Virus record (IMG/VR): IMGVR_UViG_3300036770_004143
Location: 206,076-270,075 of that record
Source of the DNA: a virus
Strand: one strand, 5' to 3'
Length of the DNA: 64,000 bases
The translations under genes and the position numbers were made by a program. Positions 38,404 to 46,476 of this stretch are shown piece by piece; position 1 is the first letter of the stretch; each line of letters starts with the position of its first letter. Under the pieces are notes generated by a model that did no database searches, was not told where the DNA came from, and was given only the letters and a program-made list of their open reading frames with translations.

Positions 38404-39060
38404 ATGAATTATTTTATTGTTCTATTTAAAAATAAGCAAAAAAAACGAATTATCAAGAAATTCATCACTAAGAAAAAAGCATTAATAGCTTATAACAAAA
38501 TGATGGATAAATCAAATAAAGTTTTTTTTGAAAAGAAGGTTCAAAATGCTGAAATATGTAGTTTTGAATTAGGGTTAATATCTTCCATCAGGGAATTAGA
38601 CATTCCAATGTACCTTAAAGATGAGTTGGGTAGGAATCAAAGAGTATTCATCAATAATGAAAATGATTTATTCTTTGTTGCTATAAATATGTATAAGGTT
38701 GAAGAAACCATATTTGATATTCAACAGAATAAAAAGATAACCATAAATGAATTTGACAAAAAGTATTTATCTGTCCCGGGGCTTAAAGTAATTTGCATTT
38801 TAAATCATAAAATTGTAGTACAAAATGATGATAAATTCTACTTGTTTTCCTTGAAAGATGAAGATGAGGCTTTAAGATTCCTGGATAGTTTATCTGTCTA
38901 TTTAACTGAAACAAATAACTTATCTTGTATGGTTCTTAAAAGCACAAGTTTGTCCCAAAAGAAATATATGTATGATTTACTAGTTAGTCATGGCTTTGAC
39001 CCAGCATTACTATATAGAAAATTTACAACTCAACCTCCTCGGAAACAAAATGGAAATTAA
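38404..39060 (+). CDS. Phage protein of unknown function
   Basis: The 218-residue protein starts MNYFIVLFKNKQKKRIIKKF; its ATG lies only 1 nt from the divergent DnaJ ATG. The basic N terminus is followed by an alpha/beta body and an Arg/Pro-rich end (RKFTTQPPRKQNGN). No family recognised. Confidence 0.72.
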   Translation: MNYFIVLFKNKQKKRIIKKFITKKKALIAYNKMMDKSNKVFFEKKVQNAEICSFELGLISSIRELDIPMYLKDELGRNQRVFINNENDLFFVAINMYKVEETIFDIQQNKKITINEFDKKYLSVPGLKVICILNHKIVVQNDDKFYLFSLKDEDEALRFLDSLSVYLTETNNLSCMVLKSTSLSQKKYMYDLLVSHGFDPALLYRKFTTQPPRKQNGN

Positions 39061-39247
39061 TTCCAGATATATCAACAGTAATTCTACCATTATCACTCAA
39101 AAATATTTTATCAGATTTTGTATTTAATTTTCTAAAAAGGTCATCAAATTCTTTTTTACCTAATTCAAAAGCAACAAGTATTTTTGAATTAGGTGCAAAT
39201 TGTTCTAATGCTTCAGTTATTAAAGCCAACTTCTCTACTTCCCCCAT
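39023..39247 (-). CDS. 74-residue hypothetical protein
   Basis: MGEVEKLALITEALEQFAPN begins a helical N terminus followed by a beta-rich end. It overlaps the convergent 218-residue gene by 38 nt and the next gene upstream by 13 nt. Confidence 0.65.
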   Translation of the reverse strand: MGEVEKLALITEALEQFAPNSKILVAFELGKKEFDDLFRKLNTKSDKIFLSDNGRITVDISGINFHFVSEEVEL

Positions 39248-39420
39248 AATAATAGTTTTAATTTAGCAAAAAATCCCAGTTTATTATTCTTGGGTTTAAC
39301 TATGTCTTCCTTTTTTATTTTCTTTAAATCATTGATGAACTTCATCTTCTGATGCTCCAACTCCTGGTAATCCCTGTTTCTTTCTGCTTCTAGGATTTTC
39401 AACATTTTCTCCTTTTCCAT
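39235..39420 (-). CDS. 61-residue Lys/Glu-rich protein
   Basis: MEKEKMLKILEAERNRDYQE opens a coiled-coil-like helix and ends KKEDIVKPKNNKLGFFAKLK. MLKILEAERN (39405) is an alternative start. The gene overlaps the 3' end of the 157-residue gene by about 90 nt in another frame. Confidence 0.6.
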   Translation of the reverse strand: MEKEKMLKILEAERNRDYQELEHQKMKFINDLKKIKKEDIVKPKNNKLGFFAKLKLLLWGK

Positions 39421-39802
39421 TTTTTAATTCATTTTTTGGAAGTAAAAATTCTAATTTGCTTAAATCATCAAGTTTATTTTGATTGAAAAGAACTTTTAAT
39501 ATATCAATATTCTTGTTAAGTAAAATGCTCTTCTGTTCAATCTCTTTATTGTCTCTGATTATTTTAAATATTTTTTCAATACCAATATTAAACTTTTCCT
39601 CATCAGCCTCAATAACAAAAGTTATTCCAGTGCTATCTGCATCATTCTTAATGGCAAATGTCACAACAAACTTATCTTTCATATATGCTTGGGGAATTAA
39701 CCAAGTCTTGGGAAAAACCAAATCAATGAATACAAATTTATCTGCAACCCTAATAGAGGATAAATATGAATCAAATTCTTGTATATTTTTAAATAAACTC
39801 AT
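39329..39802 (-). CDS. Conserved phage protein of unknown function
   Basis: The 157-residue protein starts MSLFKNIQEFDSYLSSIRVA; the SDYLSxIRVxDKFVFIDLVFPKTW type block and a C-terminal Lys/Asn helix recur in T4-like phages of Bacteroidetes. The last 35 residues (LPKNELKNGKGENVENPRSR) share DNA with the 61-residue gene in another frame, an unusually long overlap. Confidence 0.75.
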   Translation of the reverse strand: MSLFKNIQEFDSYLSSIRVADKFVFIDLVFPKTWLIPQAYMKDKFVVTFAIKNDADSTGITFVIEADEEKFNIGIEKIFKIIRDNKEIEQKSILLNKNIDILKVLFNQNKLDDLSKLEFLLPKNELKNGKGENVENPRSRKKQGLPGVGASEDEVHQ

Positions 39803-39805
39803 TTT

Positions 39806-40000
39806 TTATGAAAATTTAATAAAAGTTATTATAAAACTTAAAGCAATACCAAAATATATTTTCTCATATGTTGTAAGTTTATTTTTTTCAATATAAGAGG
39901 CATCACCAAAAAGTAAAAGTACTATTCTAGTAGTAAAACTAATCACTACCAGAATAGAAAATATAAACAAAAAATAGAATATTGGCAAATAATTATTCAC
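39806..40000 (-). CDS. Two-span membrane protein
   Basis: The 64-residue protein has hydrophobic helices at about 5-30 and 46-62 joined by a short polar loop (GDASYIEKNKLTTYEK). Size and topology fit a holin-like or small phage membrane protein. It overlaps the histone-like gene by 8 nt. Confidence 0.65.
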   Translation of the reverse strand: MNNYLPIFYFLFIFSILVVISFTTRIVLLLFGDASYIEKNKLTTYEKIYFGIALSFIITFIKFS

Positions 40001-40181
40001 TTTCTTTAGTTGTTTTTCTCTGTTTAACTATATCAAGTCTGCTCTCCTGTAAAAGTGCCTTTATTTCTTGTGCTGTTTTTCTTGCCCTTGTCCCTGCACT
40101 TTTATTCCCCTTGCGATAGAATCTATCAGCATCAGAATAAAACAAATCCATTAATTGTTTGATTTTTTGAATCGTTTCCAT
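39993..40181 (-). CDS. Histone H1-like protein
   Basis: The 62-residue protein METIQKIKQLMDLFYSDADR contains FYRKGNKSAGTRARKTAQEIK, the signature of the bacterial histone-H1-like (Hc1-type) proteins common in Bacteroidetes and their phages. It probably binds and compacts DNA. Confidence 0.82.
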   Translation of the reverse strand: METIQKIKQLMDLFYSDADRFYRKGNKSAGTRARKTAQEIKALLQESRLDIVKQRKTTKESE

Positions 40182-40193
40182 TTTATTTAAATT

Positions 40194-40661
40194 TTATTTT
40201 ATTACTAAATTTTTATCAAGTAGTTTATATATCTCTGTTAATATCTGCAAATCAGCTTTACTATATGTCCCTTCAATATCAAACAATTCTTTTATGAATG
40301 ATTTTATTGCCAAGTGATTTATACCATCAACTCTATTATAGAATATATCAAAATAGAAAATCTTCAAATACTTGTAATGATCACCATCTTCATTTAAAAT
40401 GATATTTTCTTTTTTAAAAGAATCAATAGTTTTTACCCAACACCAGTTAAAATGTTTCTCTTTATCATCATCAGAATAATCAATTGCTAATGTGTTATTC
40501 TCACTATCCCCCAAATATGTTTTTATTATTGTGTTGTTTAATGAAACTAACACATCAGAAAATAAATCAACTTTCTCCCTATTAATATTATTCATATTAA
40601 AATAGGTTTCCAGTTCATCCTTTGGTATTGGCACAGCCAACCATTTAAAAAAATTCTCCAT
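40194..40661 (-). CDS. 155-residue hypothetical protein
   Basis: MENFFKWLAVPIPKDELETY starts at 40661 inside a 7-bp hairpin (see next entry). The protein is soluble with a hydrophobic, helical C-terminal half. No motif recognised. Confidence 0.7.
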   Translation of the reverse strand: MENFFKWLAVPIPKDELETYFNMNNINREKVDLFSDVLVSLNNTIIKTYLGDSENNTLAIDYSDDDKEKHFNWCWVKTIDSFKKENIILNEDGDHYKYLKIFYFDIFYNRVDGINHLAIKSFIKELFDIEGTYSKADLQILTEIYKLLDKNLVIK

Positions 40662-40679
40662 AAACTAACATCTATGGAG
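40656..40679 (-). promoter_or_regulatory. Hairpin covering a start codon
   Basis: CTCCATA-GATGTTAGTT-TATGGAG on the minus strand places the ATG (40661-40659) in the 3' arm of a 7-bp stem. It may limit translation of the 155-residue gene until the stem opens. Confidence 0.5.
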
Positions 40680-40731
40680 AATTTTAACACAAAAAAAATA
40701 TAATTGTATATATTATGTTACAAACTTTAAA

Positions 40732-41784
40732 TTACTGTGTGATTTTATTATAGTTAATCAACTTCTTCATTTTATTAAACTCTTCACTTAAAACTACATC
40801 ATTATTTTCAATAGACTCACCCTTCATTTTCTTAATGAAATCAGGTCTTTTATCACCATTCTGAACAATATGAACATCTTGTGATTTTTCATAAGCCCTC
40901 TTCTTTTCTGAACCATAAAAATTATTCTTTCTTTTTGTATTCATTTTCTTATTAATATCTGTTTCAACAGCATTTGCCCACTTGGGATTATTCCCAGTCC
41001 TTGAACTTCCCTCAATATTATCTTTCATCCATTCTTCATTAGGATCCACCTCATCATACATTAAGTTCTCCATTCCTGGTCCACGACCCAAATTTTCAAC
41101 ATACTCTTCTTCTGCACCATCCATACGGTAACCAACAATATCAGACTTCTTTAATTGCATATTTGATTGGGGGAAAGAATCTGGGTTCTCAACATACTTA
41201 CCATTTGAGCCATATTTGATATATTCCTTCATCTTCTTACCAACATCTTTCATGTTGTCATCATTCTCCTTTTTTGACCTCTTTAATAGAGTTTCAACAT
41301 TAGTTAGACTTTTTGGTTTTTTTGTAAATGTATCTCCATCCGCTTCATTAACTATATTTCTAATAAATGAAACCAATCCTTCTTCTGTCATCTTAACAGT
41401 TTTATCCCTTAATGTAATATCACCTGTTTCATTAATGATGTCTTCAATAAATGAAATAAGACTTTCTTCAGTCATCTTAACATTTTTCTTACCTTTCTTC
41501 AATAGTTTGAAATCTTCAGAATCAATCTTGCCATTCTTATTCTTATCAATCTTATGTTGCTTACCAACCAATTTTTCCTTAACTTCTTTCTTACCTTTCT
41601 TCAATAGTTTGAAATCTTCAGAATCAATTTTACCATTTTTGTTCTTGTCAATCTTATGTTGTTTACCAACCAATTTCTCATCTATATTTTTCTTCACTTT
41701 CTTCTCAAATAACAAGTTTGACCTTTTACTAAATTCCTCATTCAATACCTTGTTAACAATTGAATCAATATTATTTTTATTCAT
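40732..41784 (-). CDS. Repeat protein with two EF-hand-type loops and LNE/INE motifs
   Basis: The 350-residue protein starts MNKNNIDSIVNKVLNEEFSK, an amphipathic peptide with VLNE. Residues 36-67 and 70-101 are near-identical and each holds a DKNKNGKIDSED loop, a canonical EF-hand calcium site (D46-D57 and D80-D91). Two further repeats (104-119 and 132-147) read MTEE-L-SFI--I-NE. The rest is hydrophilic and probably disordered. Packaging into the head is plausible from the (L/I)xE motifs but not shown. Confidence 0.7.
   Translation of the reverse strand: MNKNNIDSIVNKVLNEEFSKRSNLLFEKKVKKNIDEKLVGKQHKIDKNKNGKIDSEDFKLLKKGKKEVKEKLVGKQHKIDKNKNGKIDSEDFKLLKKGKKNVKMTEESLISFIEDIINETGDITLRDKTVKMTEEGLVSFIRNIVNEADGDTFTKKPKSLTNVETLLKRSKKENDDNMKDVGKKMKEYIKYGSNGKYVENPDSFPQSNMQLKKSDIVGYRMDGAEEEYVENLGRGPGMENLMYDEVDPNEEWMKDNIEGSSRTGNNPKWANAVETDINKKMNTKRKNNFYGSEKKRAYEKSQDVHIVQNGDKRPDFIKKMKGESIENNDVVLSEEFNKMKKLINYNKITQ
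41488..41679. repeat. Tandem 102-bp coding repeat
   Basis: Copies at about 41488-41577 and 41590-41679 differ mostly at third codon positions and encode the duplicated EF-hand segment, showing that selection kept the protein while the DNA diverged. Confidence 0.8.
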
Positions 41785-41794
41785 AATAACTTTT

Positions 41795-41806
41795 TTATAT
41801 AAATAG
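41795..41806 (-). promoter_or_regulatory. Promoter-like motif CTATTTATATAA
   Basis: It lies 10 nt before the ATG at 41784 and matches the shared TATTTAT-N2-AAAA pattern. Confidence 0.35.
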
Positions 41807-41808
41807 TA

Positions 41809-43188
41809 TCATTTATTATTTCTGATAATTCTTTTTACATCAGATTTGCTAATATTCCAATTTTTAGCAACATTTTCCACAATTTTATCAAATCTCAAAG
41901 GAGAATTAACCGCCTCCTCAATACCCCCAATGTCAATTGTTCCAAATCCTTTTAATTTATCAAATGCTGGATTTTGCTCAATAGGGTCTTTCTTTGCTTG
42001 TTTCATAACACCCCAGGTAGATGGCTTCATTTTCATATGATTAATAACCAAATATTCAATAACATCAACATTTGCCCCCTCAAATGATTCAATCCAATCA
42101 GCATATTGTTTCACATATTCAGCAGATTTTGCATCATGACCATATGCTGTTGGTTCATTTGTTTTTGGGTTAATAGCATAAGTATCCATCTTACCCAAAT
42201 CATGAAATAAAGCAGCCATAATCATATTTGGATCATCCCCATATTTGTTATATGCTCTCCTTAATACCAAAATTATATGTTTTAATGAGTTACCCTCTGG
42301 ATGCCATTTACTTGTTTGTTTTGCACCCCATTGGTCAAAAAGTAACTTCTTTAAATCTTGTGGTAATGACCTAATAAGGTCTTGTGCTGTGCCTGGAATT
42401 TCTCTCTTGTTCATATTTTGTTCAGTTAATTTTAACGCACCAATATCCCCCTGGTTACAGTAGGGGAATTTTAAACACTTCTTCTTTACTTGCACAAATT
42501 GCCCTCCTGGTATTTGTGTTTTACTCTTCCCTCTCCAATCTTTTTTCTTCATAGATTTCGCCCACATCCCTGGAACTTCATACGACCCTGTGGATGAAGT
42601 TGTAGTTGCTTCCTTGGCTTCCACCTTCCCTTCATTAAATATAGGCTTAAAATTAACTTCTGTCCACTTATTCTCCTTTATTGGAACACAATTTGGAACC
42701 ATTTTTCCATTCTTCATTTTTCCACCAACTCTCCTATATCCTTTCCAACACGCTTCACTCATATTCTCAAGGTTGGGGAATAATGGTGCAACATAACCAC
42801 CAGATGAACCTGAACCAGTTGCTTCCTTAGTTTCCATCTTTGTTAATTTAACATAATATTTAGGATCCTCTAAAAGATGGTCTTTTGCAATCTGTATAGC
42901 AATTTTAATACTACTAGTATGTTCTTTCTCAATTTTAGCACCTTTGTTTAGTTGTTTTTCCAAGAAAGCAATATAATCCATTGAATCTTGTGTTTTATTG
43001 TGTTTTCTTTCAATATCTACTAAAGATATATCTCTTTTTTTTAAATCCATTTTATCATCTTCTTTAATTTCTCCATCATTAACCATCCTAATATACTTGA
43101 ATTGTTCTGGATATGACTTAGAACTTTTTGAGAATTCATTAGCAATGGTATTTGCAAAAAGTTTATTTGAATCTTCCATATTATGCAT
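41809..43188 (-). CDS. DUF5661-HD domain fusion protein
   Basis: The 459-residue protein has an N-terminal DUF5661-like block (MDYIAFLEKQLNKGAKIEKE followed by DHLLEDPKYYVKLTKME), a flexible middle with SSGGYVAPLFPNLENM and a WKGYRRVGGKMKNGKMVPNC motif, and a C-terminal HD hydrolase domain (HPEGNSLKHI..ALFHDLGKMD..YGHD) with the metal-binding H and HD residues. These middle motifs recur as modules in T4-like phage virion-associated proteins. The substrate of the HD part is unknown. Confidence 0.8.
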   Translation of the reverse strand: MHNMEDSNKLFANTIANEFSKSSKSYPEQFKYIRMVNDGEIKEDDKMDLKKRDISLVDIERKHNKTQDSMDYIAFLEKQLNKGAKIEKEHTSSIKIAIQIAKDHLLEDPKYYVKLTKMETKEATGSGSSGGYVAPLFPNLENMSEACWKGYRRVGGKMKNGKMVPNCVPIKENKWTEVNFKPIFNEGKVEAKEATTTSSTGSYEVPGMWAKSMKKKDWRGKSKTQIPGGQFVQVKKKCLKFPYCNQGDIGALKLTEQNMNKREIPGTAQDLIRSLPQDLKKLLFDQWGAKQTSKWHPEGNSLKHIILVLRRAYNKYGDDPNMIMAALFHDLGKMDTYAINPKTNEPTAYGHDAKSAEYVKQYADWIESFEGANVDVIEYLVINHMKMKPSTWGVMKQAKKDPIEQNPAFDKLKGFGTIDIGGIEEAVNSPLRFDKIVENVAKNWNISKSDVKRIIRNNK

Positions 43189-43426
43189 TTTTTAATTTTG
43201 GTTCCCAATAACTCCTATTCTGCCACATAAACTGATAAAATTCCCTAAACATTTTAACTGTTATGTCTTTAACCTCTCCCTCAAATTTACCTCTCCTAAA
43301 CTCTTTCTGTAACTTTTCAATGAGTTTATTTTCATACTGGGATAGTGTACTACTTTCAAAGAAGTCTTTAATTTCCTTTCTTGTTATAGTTTCAATCTCC
43401 TTTTTTTCAGATTGTGTTAGTGCCAT
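43181..43426 (-). CDS. 81-residue conserved phage protein
   Basis: MALTQSEKKEIETITRKEIK starts a helical, charged protein with FFESSTLSQYENKLIEKLQK and MFREFYQFMWQNRSYW, a pattern repeated in T4-like phages next to structural genes. Its end overlaps the start of the DUF5661-HD gene by 8 nt. Function unknown. Confidence 0.78.
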   Translation of the reverse strand: MALTQSEKKEIETITRKEIKDFFESSTLSQYENKLIEKLQKEFRRGKFEGEVKDITVKMFREFYQFMWQNRSYWEPKLKNA

Positions 43427-43839
43427 TACTTAAAAATTATAGAATATGTAAACCCAAATACGGATAACCCTACTAGGATTTGATTTATAGTGTTTTTCAC
43501 TTTTTGCTTTTTTAATAAATTATTATTATTTATGTAACTTTCATTAAGTATGTCATACTTCTCATTTTGAATTTTGATAATTTCTTTATATTTCTCTTCT
43601 TTTTCAATATATGAGAATAATAATGAATCCTTCAAAAATAATTTCTTTTCATTTTGAATAGCTATGTGATTAACAATCAATAACTCATTCTTCACAGAAT
43701 CATAACGAACCAAATCTTTTGCTATTTCCCTAACAATGGCTATTGGAAATGTTTTAGTTTGGATTGAAACTGTATCTACTTGTGAAAAAACTATCAATGG
43801 CAGCCATATTAAAAGTATCAATGGATATAACCTTTTCAT
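43426..43839 (-). CDS. Exported coiled-coil protein with C-terminal membrane segment (possible spanin part)
   Basis: The 137-residue protein has a signal peptide (MKRLYPLILLIWLPLIVFSQ), a long coiled-coil middle (about 50-110) and a C-terminal hydrophobic helix (NTINQILVGLSVFGFTYSII). With the overlapping membrane/coiled-coil gene upstream and the amidase nearby, it may belong to a lysis cassette, but the classic i-/o-spanin signatures (no lipobox Cys) are missing. Confidence 0.6.
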   Translation of the reverse strand: MKRLYPLILLIWLPLIVFSQVDTVSIQTKTFPIAIVREIAKDLVRYDSVKNELLIVNHIAIQNEKKLFLKDSLLFSYIEKEEKYKEIIKIQNEKYDILNESYINNNNLLKKQKVKNTINQILVGLSVFGFTYSIIFK

Positions 43840-44164
43840 AATAAAATCTTCTAACTATCTCTTTTTTGCTATTTATATCTTTTATATTCTTATCAATTTC
43901 ATTAATCTCTAAAAAATATTTATCAATTTTTTCTTCTAAAAGTTTTTGATTACCCTCAATCCTCTTATTAGATTCATCCAAATCAACAATTTTTTGATTT
44001 GTCTTATCATCAAGTTTAACTTTTGGTTCAGTTGATTTATATATTGATATACCAAAGAATATCAAAAATACTACCAACATAAGTTTTAGTAAAATATTTA
44101 AAAAATCATTGAAGACTCCACTTAATTTGGTGTTTTCTTTCTGATTGCTAACATTTTTGACCAT
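43754..44164 (-). CDS. Membrane-anchored coiled-coil protein (possible spanin part)
   Basis: The 136-residue protein has one transmembrane helix (about 23-44, NILLKLMLVVFLIFFGISIY) followed by a coiled coil (about 55-100). The layout equals an Rz-type i-spanin. Its last 86 nt overlap the next gene in another frame, as Rz and Rz1 genes often do. Confidence 0.6.
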   Translation of the reverse strand: MVKNVSNQKENTKLSGVFNDFLNILLKLMLVVFLIFFGISIYKSTEPKVKLDDKTNQKIVDLDESNKRIEGNQKLLEEKIDKYFLEINEIDKNIKDINSKKEIVRRFYYEKVISIDTFNMAAIDSFFTSRYSFNPN

Positions 44165-44709
44165 TTTGATTTAAATTTTTGATAATACTGCTCCAATTTT
44201 GTTATAATACTTAAAAAGTCCTCATCTATTTTTACAATATCAGCACTTATATACACGCCACCATTCTCACCAATTGTATATAAGAATGTAATGTTATCAT
44301 CTATTAATTTACCACCCCACTCAACACTATTCTTATACAAATGAAGTTCATCAAAATCAACCAAATCAGAAACTTCCTCAACAAATTCATCCATTGTTTC
44401 CTGGAATGAAGATTTATCATCTGTTGTTATATTATCAACCTCTGATCTTGTGTCACCATGTAAAACAAAGATACCACCAGATATCTTATATTTCTGTTGT
44501 TTACTTGAACTCTTTGAAGTCCTAACACCTTGCTGGTTAATTTCATCTTCTTCTTCACCCCCTACTGTGGCATCACCAGAAACACTACTACGTATCTTAT
44601 TTGAAATGCTATCTGCTGTATTAATCCTCCCAAAATCTGAGGATTGCTCAAATAAAAATTTTGATTTCTTTAAGAGAGATTTCATCTCATCATAACTATT
44701 TTCTATCAT
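44122..44709 (-). CDS. 195-residue protein with N-terminal LFEQ motif
   Basis: MIENSYDEMKSLLKKSKFLF opens an amphipathic helix ending LFEQ, possibly an (L/I)xE site. A polar Ser/Glu-rich linker (about 35-75) leads to a beta-rich domain with FVLHGDTRSEVDNIT and LYTIGENGGVYIS. Unknown function; it overlaps genes on both sides. Confidence 0.65.
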   Translation of the reverse strand: MIENSYDEMKSLLKKSKFLFEQSSDFGRINTADSISNKIRSSVSGDATVGGEEEDEINQQGVRTSKSSSKQQKYKISGGIFVLHGDTRSEVDNITTDDKSSFQETMDEFVEEVSDLVDFDELHLYKNSVEWGGKLIDDNITFLYTIGENGGVYISADIVKIDEDFLSIITKLEQYYQKFKSKWSKMLAIRKKTPN

Positions 44710-45298
44710 TGTCTAATTTTTTTTCAAAAAGTTTTATATCAAAAGATGGTGATACATCAGTGTAAGATTTATATATATTACTTCTACTTAATATTCCATT
44801 AAATTTTGAACTAATATCTGTCTTTATGTTATGCCCTATAAATTTTTTATTAATCTTCATTTTATCACAAATTTTAGAACACAAAGAAGCTAAACTATTC
44901 ATCTGGGCTTCTGTATAAACATCCCAAAAATCATAATCCCTCCATTTCTTATAATAGGGTTCACCATTATAAATATCGCCAATCCAATTAATATTCATTC
45001 CTCTATCTTGATTTTTTTCCAACCAACCCAAATTTTCAATTGCAATAACAATGGAATTATAATTTAACAACTTATCATCAAACATATTTGAATACCCAGA
45101 ATCCCCCAATAATTGCAAAATATCTCCCTTCTTAGTTATTACATAATTAGGTATCTTATCATACTCCCCATTATGCCTATATTTTAGGGATACCAAGTAG
45201 CCCTTGATATCCCTAAATGTATTAATTAGTATTATTTTGTTTTTATTCTTCTGTTTTCCTAATGGTTTGAACCCATCATAATTCATTATCTTCAGCAT
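44696..45298 (-). CDS. N-acetylmuramoyl-L-alanine amidase-like endolysin
   Basis: The 200-residue protein has the Amidase_2 pattern: a strand with IILINTFRD (about 26-34), PNYVITKKGDILQL (about 50-63), NYNSIVIAIENLGWL (about 78-92), AQMNSLASLCSKIC and FIGHN. The GHN His is a zinc ligand, but the first His of the usual HHT-type motif is replaced (INTFRD), so zinc binding or activity may be altered. Likely role is peptidoglycan cleavage in lysis or tail entry. Confidence 0.75.
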   Translation of the reverse strand: MLKIMNYDGFKPLGKQKNKNKIILINTFRDIKGYLVSLKYRHNGEYDKIPNYVITKKGDILQLLGDSGYSNMFDDKLLNYNSIVIAIENLGWLEKNQDRGMNINWIGDIYNGEPYYKKWRDYDFWDVYTEAQMNSLASLCSKICDKMKINKKFIGHNIKTDISSKFNGILSRSNIYKSYTDVSPSFDIKLFEKKLDNDRK

Positions 45299-46175
45299 CT
45301 CTCTTTCTATATGTTAGTCTATTCACTTCATCAGGATTATCACTTAAATCACCTAAATTTAAATTTATCTTTTTCCTTCTACTTGCCTTTGGTTTTGGGG
45401 CTTCAATAGCATCATCACTCAATAATGTATCTTCTAATAATGTTGGAGTAACCCTTGGTTTGTAACTTCTCTTGGTTGGTTTTGGTAACTCATCTACTGA
45501 TAATGGAGCAACCACTTCAGGAACTTCTTTTTCAAAAGGTAATGTTGGTTTGTTTTTTGTCAAGTTATCAAGATATTTTTCTAACTTATCTAAATCATCT
45601 TGTGTTGGCACATAAACCTTTTGTTGTTCCTGGGCTTCCATCTTTCCAGCCTCAGTACTTAACCTCTCTAACTCCTCGTCAGTGATAACTTGATTGGGGG
45701 TTTCAATTTCATTTTTAGTTTGATCCCTTAATTTAACAAGCATATGTAAAAAGGTTAAAGATATTATAGGCAAAAGTCCACCAGAAAAAACAGCTAAAAG
45801 CCTTTTATGCCCAACAATATCATTCTCATCAATTATATATTGAAAGAAAATGTTTGACAACTCAACCCAATCTTTAAATTCTTCTGAAGCCTCATCTATA
45901 TATTGATATGAATAAAATATATTACCAATAAGTTGTATCATTGTAACAATGCCAAATGGTATATACACATTTTTACCCATATTAACAGAGATAGCAGCTA
46001 ATGCTGCCAATGCTGCTATCTCCACACCAAAAGATAAATAAATGGACCAAGTAGAATTATTAGTTAACCCATACCAACTAGTTACATGTGATATTGATAC
46101 AATTGCCACAGTAATAATTGGGACCAAGAATGCAAAATATACTATTCTCTCTAAATTTCTACTAAAAATATTCAT
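45276..46175 (-). CDS. Four-span membrane protein with long cytoplasmic tail
   Basis: The 299-residue protein has hydrophobic helices at about 10-30, 44-66, 73-92 and 128-150, then a Pro/Lys-rich hydrophilic tail (about 150-299, KRSYKPRVTPTLLEDTLLSD). It precedes the amidase-like gene, so a holin or lysis-related role is possible, but the tail is unusual for a holin. Confidence 0.65.
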   Translation of the reverse strand: MNIFSRNLERIVYFAFLVPIITVAIVSISHVTSWYGLTNNSTWSIYLSFGVEIAALAALAAISVNMGKNVYIPFGIVTMIQLIGNIFYSYQYIDEASEEFKDWVELSNIFFQYIIDENDIVGHKRLLAVFSGGLLPIISLTFLHMLVKLRDQTKNEIETPNQVITDEELERLSTEAGKMEAQEQQKVYVPTQDDLDKLEKYLDNLTKNKPTLPFEKEVPEVVAPLSVDELPKPTKRSYKPRVTPTLLEDTLLSDDAIEAPKPKASRRKKINLNLGDLSDNPDEVNRLTYRKRDAEDNEL

Positions 46176-46459
46176 TATTTAAGGTTTTCTAGTTCTAAAT
46201 CAATTTGAGCCTGTCTATTAACATCTAAGATTTTACGATCAGTTGATTGAATAAATCTCTTTTCTGTTTCAAGGCTCATAATTTTCAATTGTTTATCCAA
46301 TTCTGTCTTGGTGTAAGTTGAATCTTTAATTGCTTTAATGTCATCATTTATTTTACCCAGTTCTTTGCTATCTCCACAGCCTTTCAACCAGCCAATAATC
46401 AAAAAAATGAAAACAATTAAAGTAAAGTTTTTTGATAAGAATTTTTTAAAGTTTTCCAT
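46175..46459 (-). CDS. Small membrane-anchored coiled-coil protein
   Basis: The 94-residue protein has an N-terminal transmembrane helix (NFTLIVFIFLIIGWLKGCG) and a coiled-coil tail. Stop and start overlap the next gene (TAATG). Possibly lysis-associated. Confidence 0.65.
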   Translation of the reverse strand: MENFKKFLSKNFTLIVFIFLIIGWLKGCGDSKELGKINDDIKAIKDSTYTKTELDKQLKIMSLETEKRFIQSTDRKILDVNRQAQIDLELENLK

Positions 46460-46476
46460 GTTAGTTTTTTTTATTT

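Noticed and set aside
44450-44695. Plus-strand frame opposite the 195-residue gene
   Set aside because: It is antisense to a gene that fits the operon and has no start context of its own.
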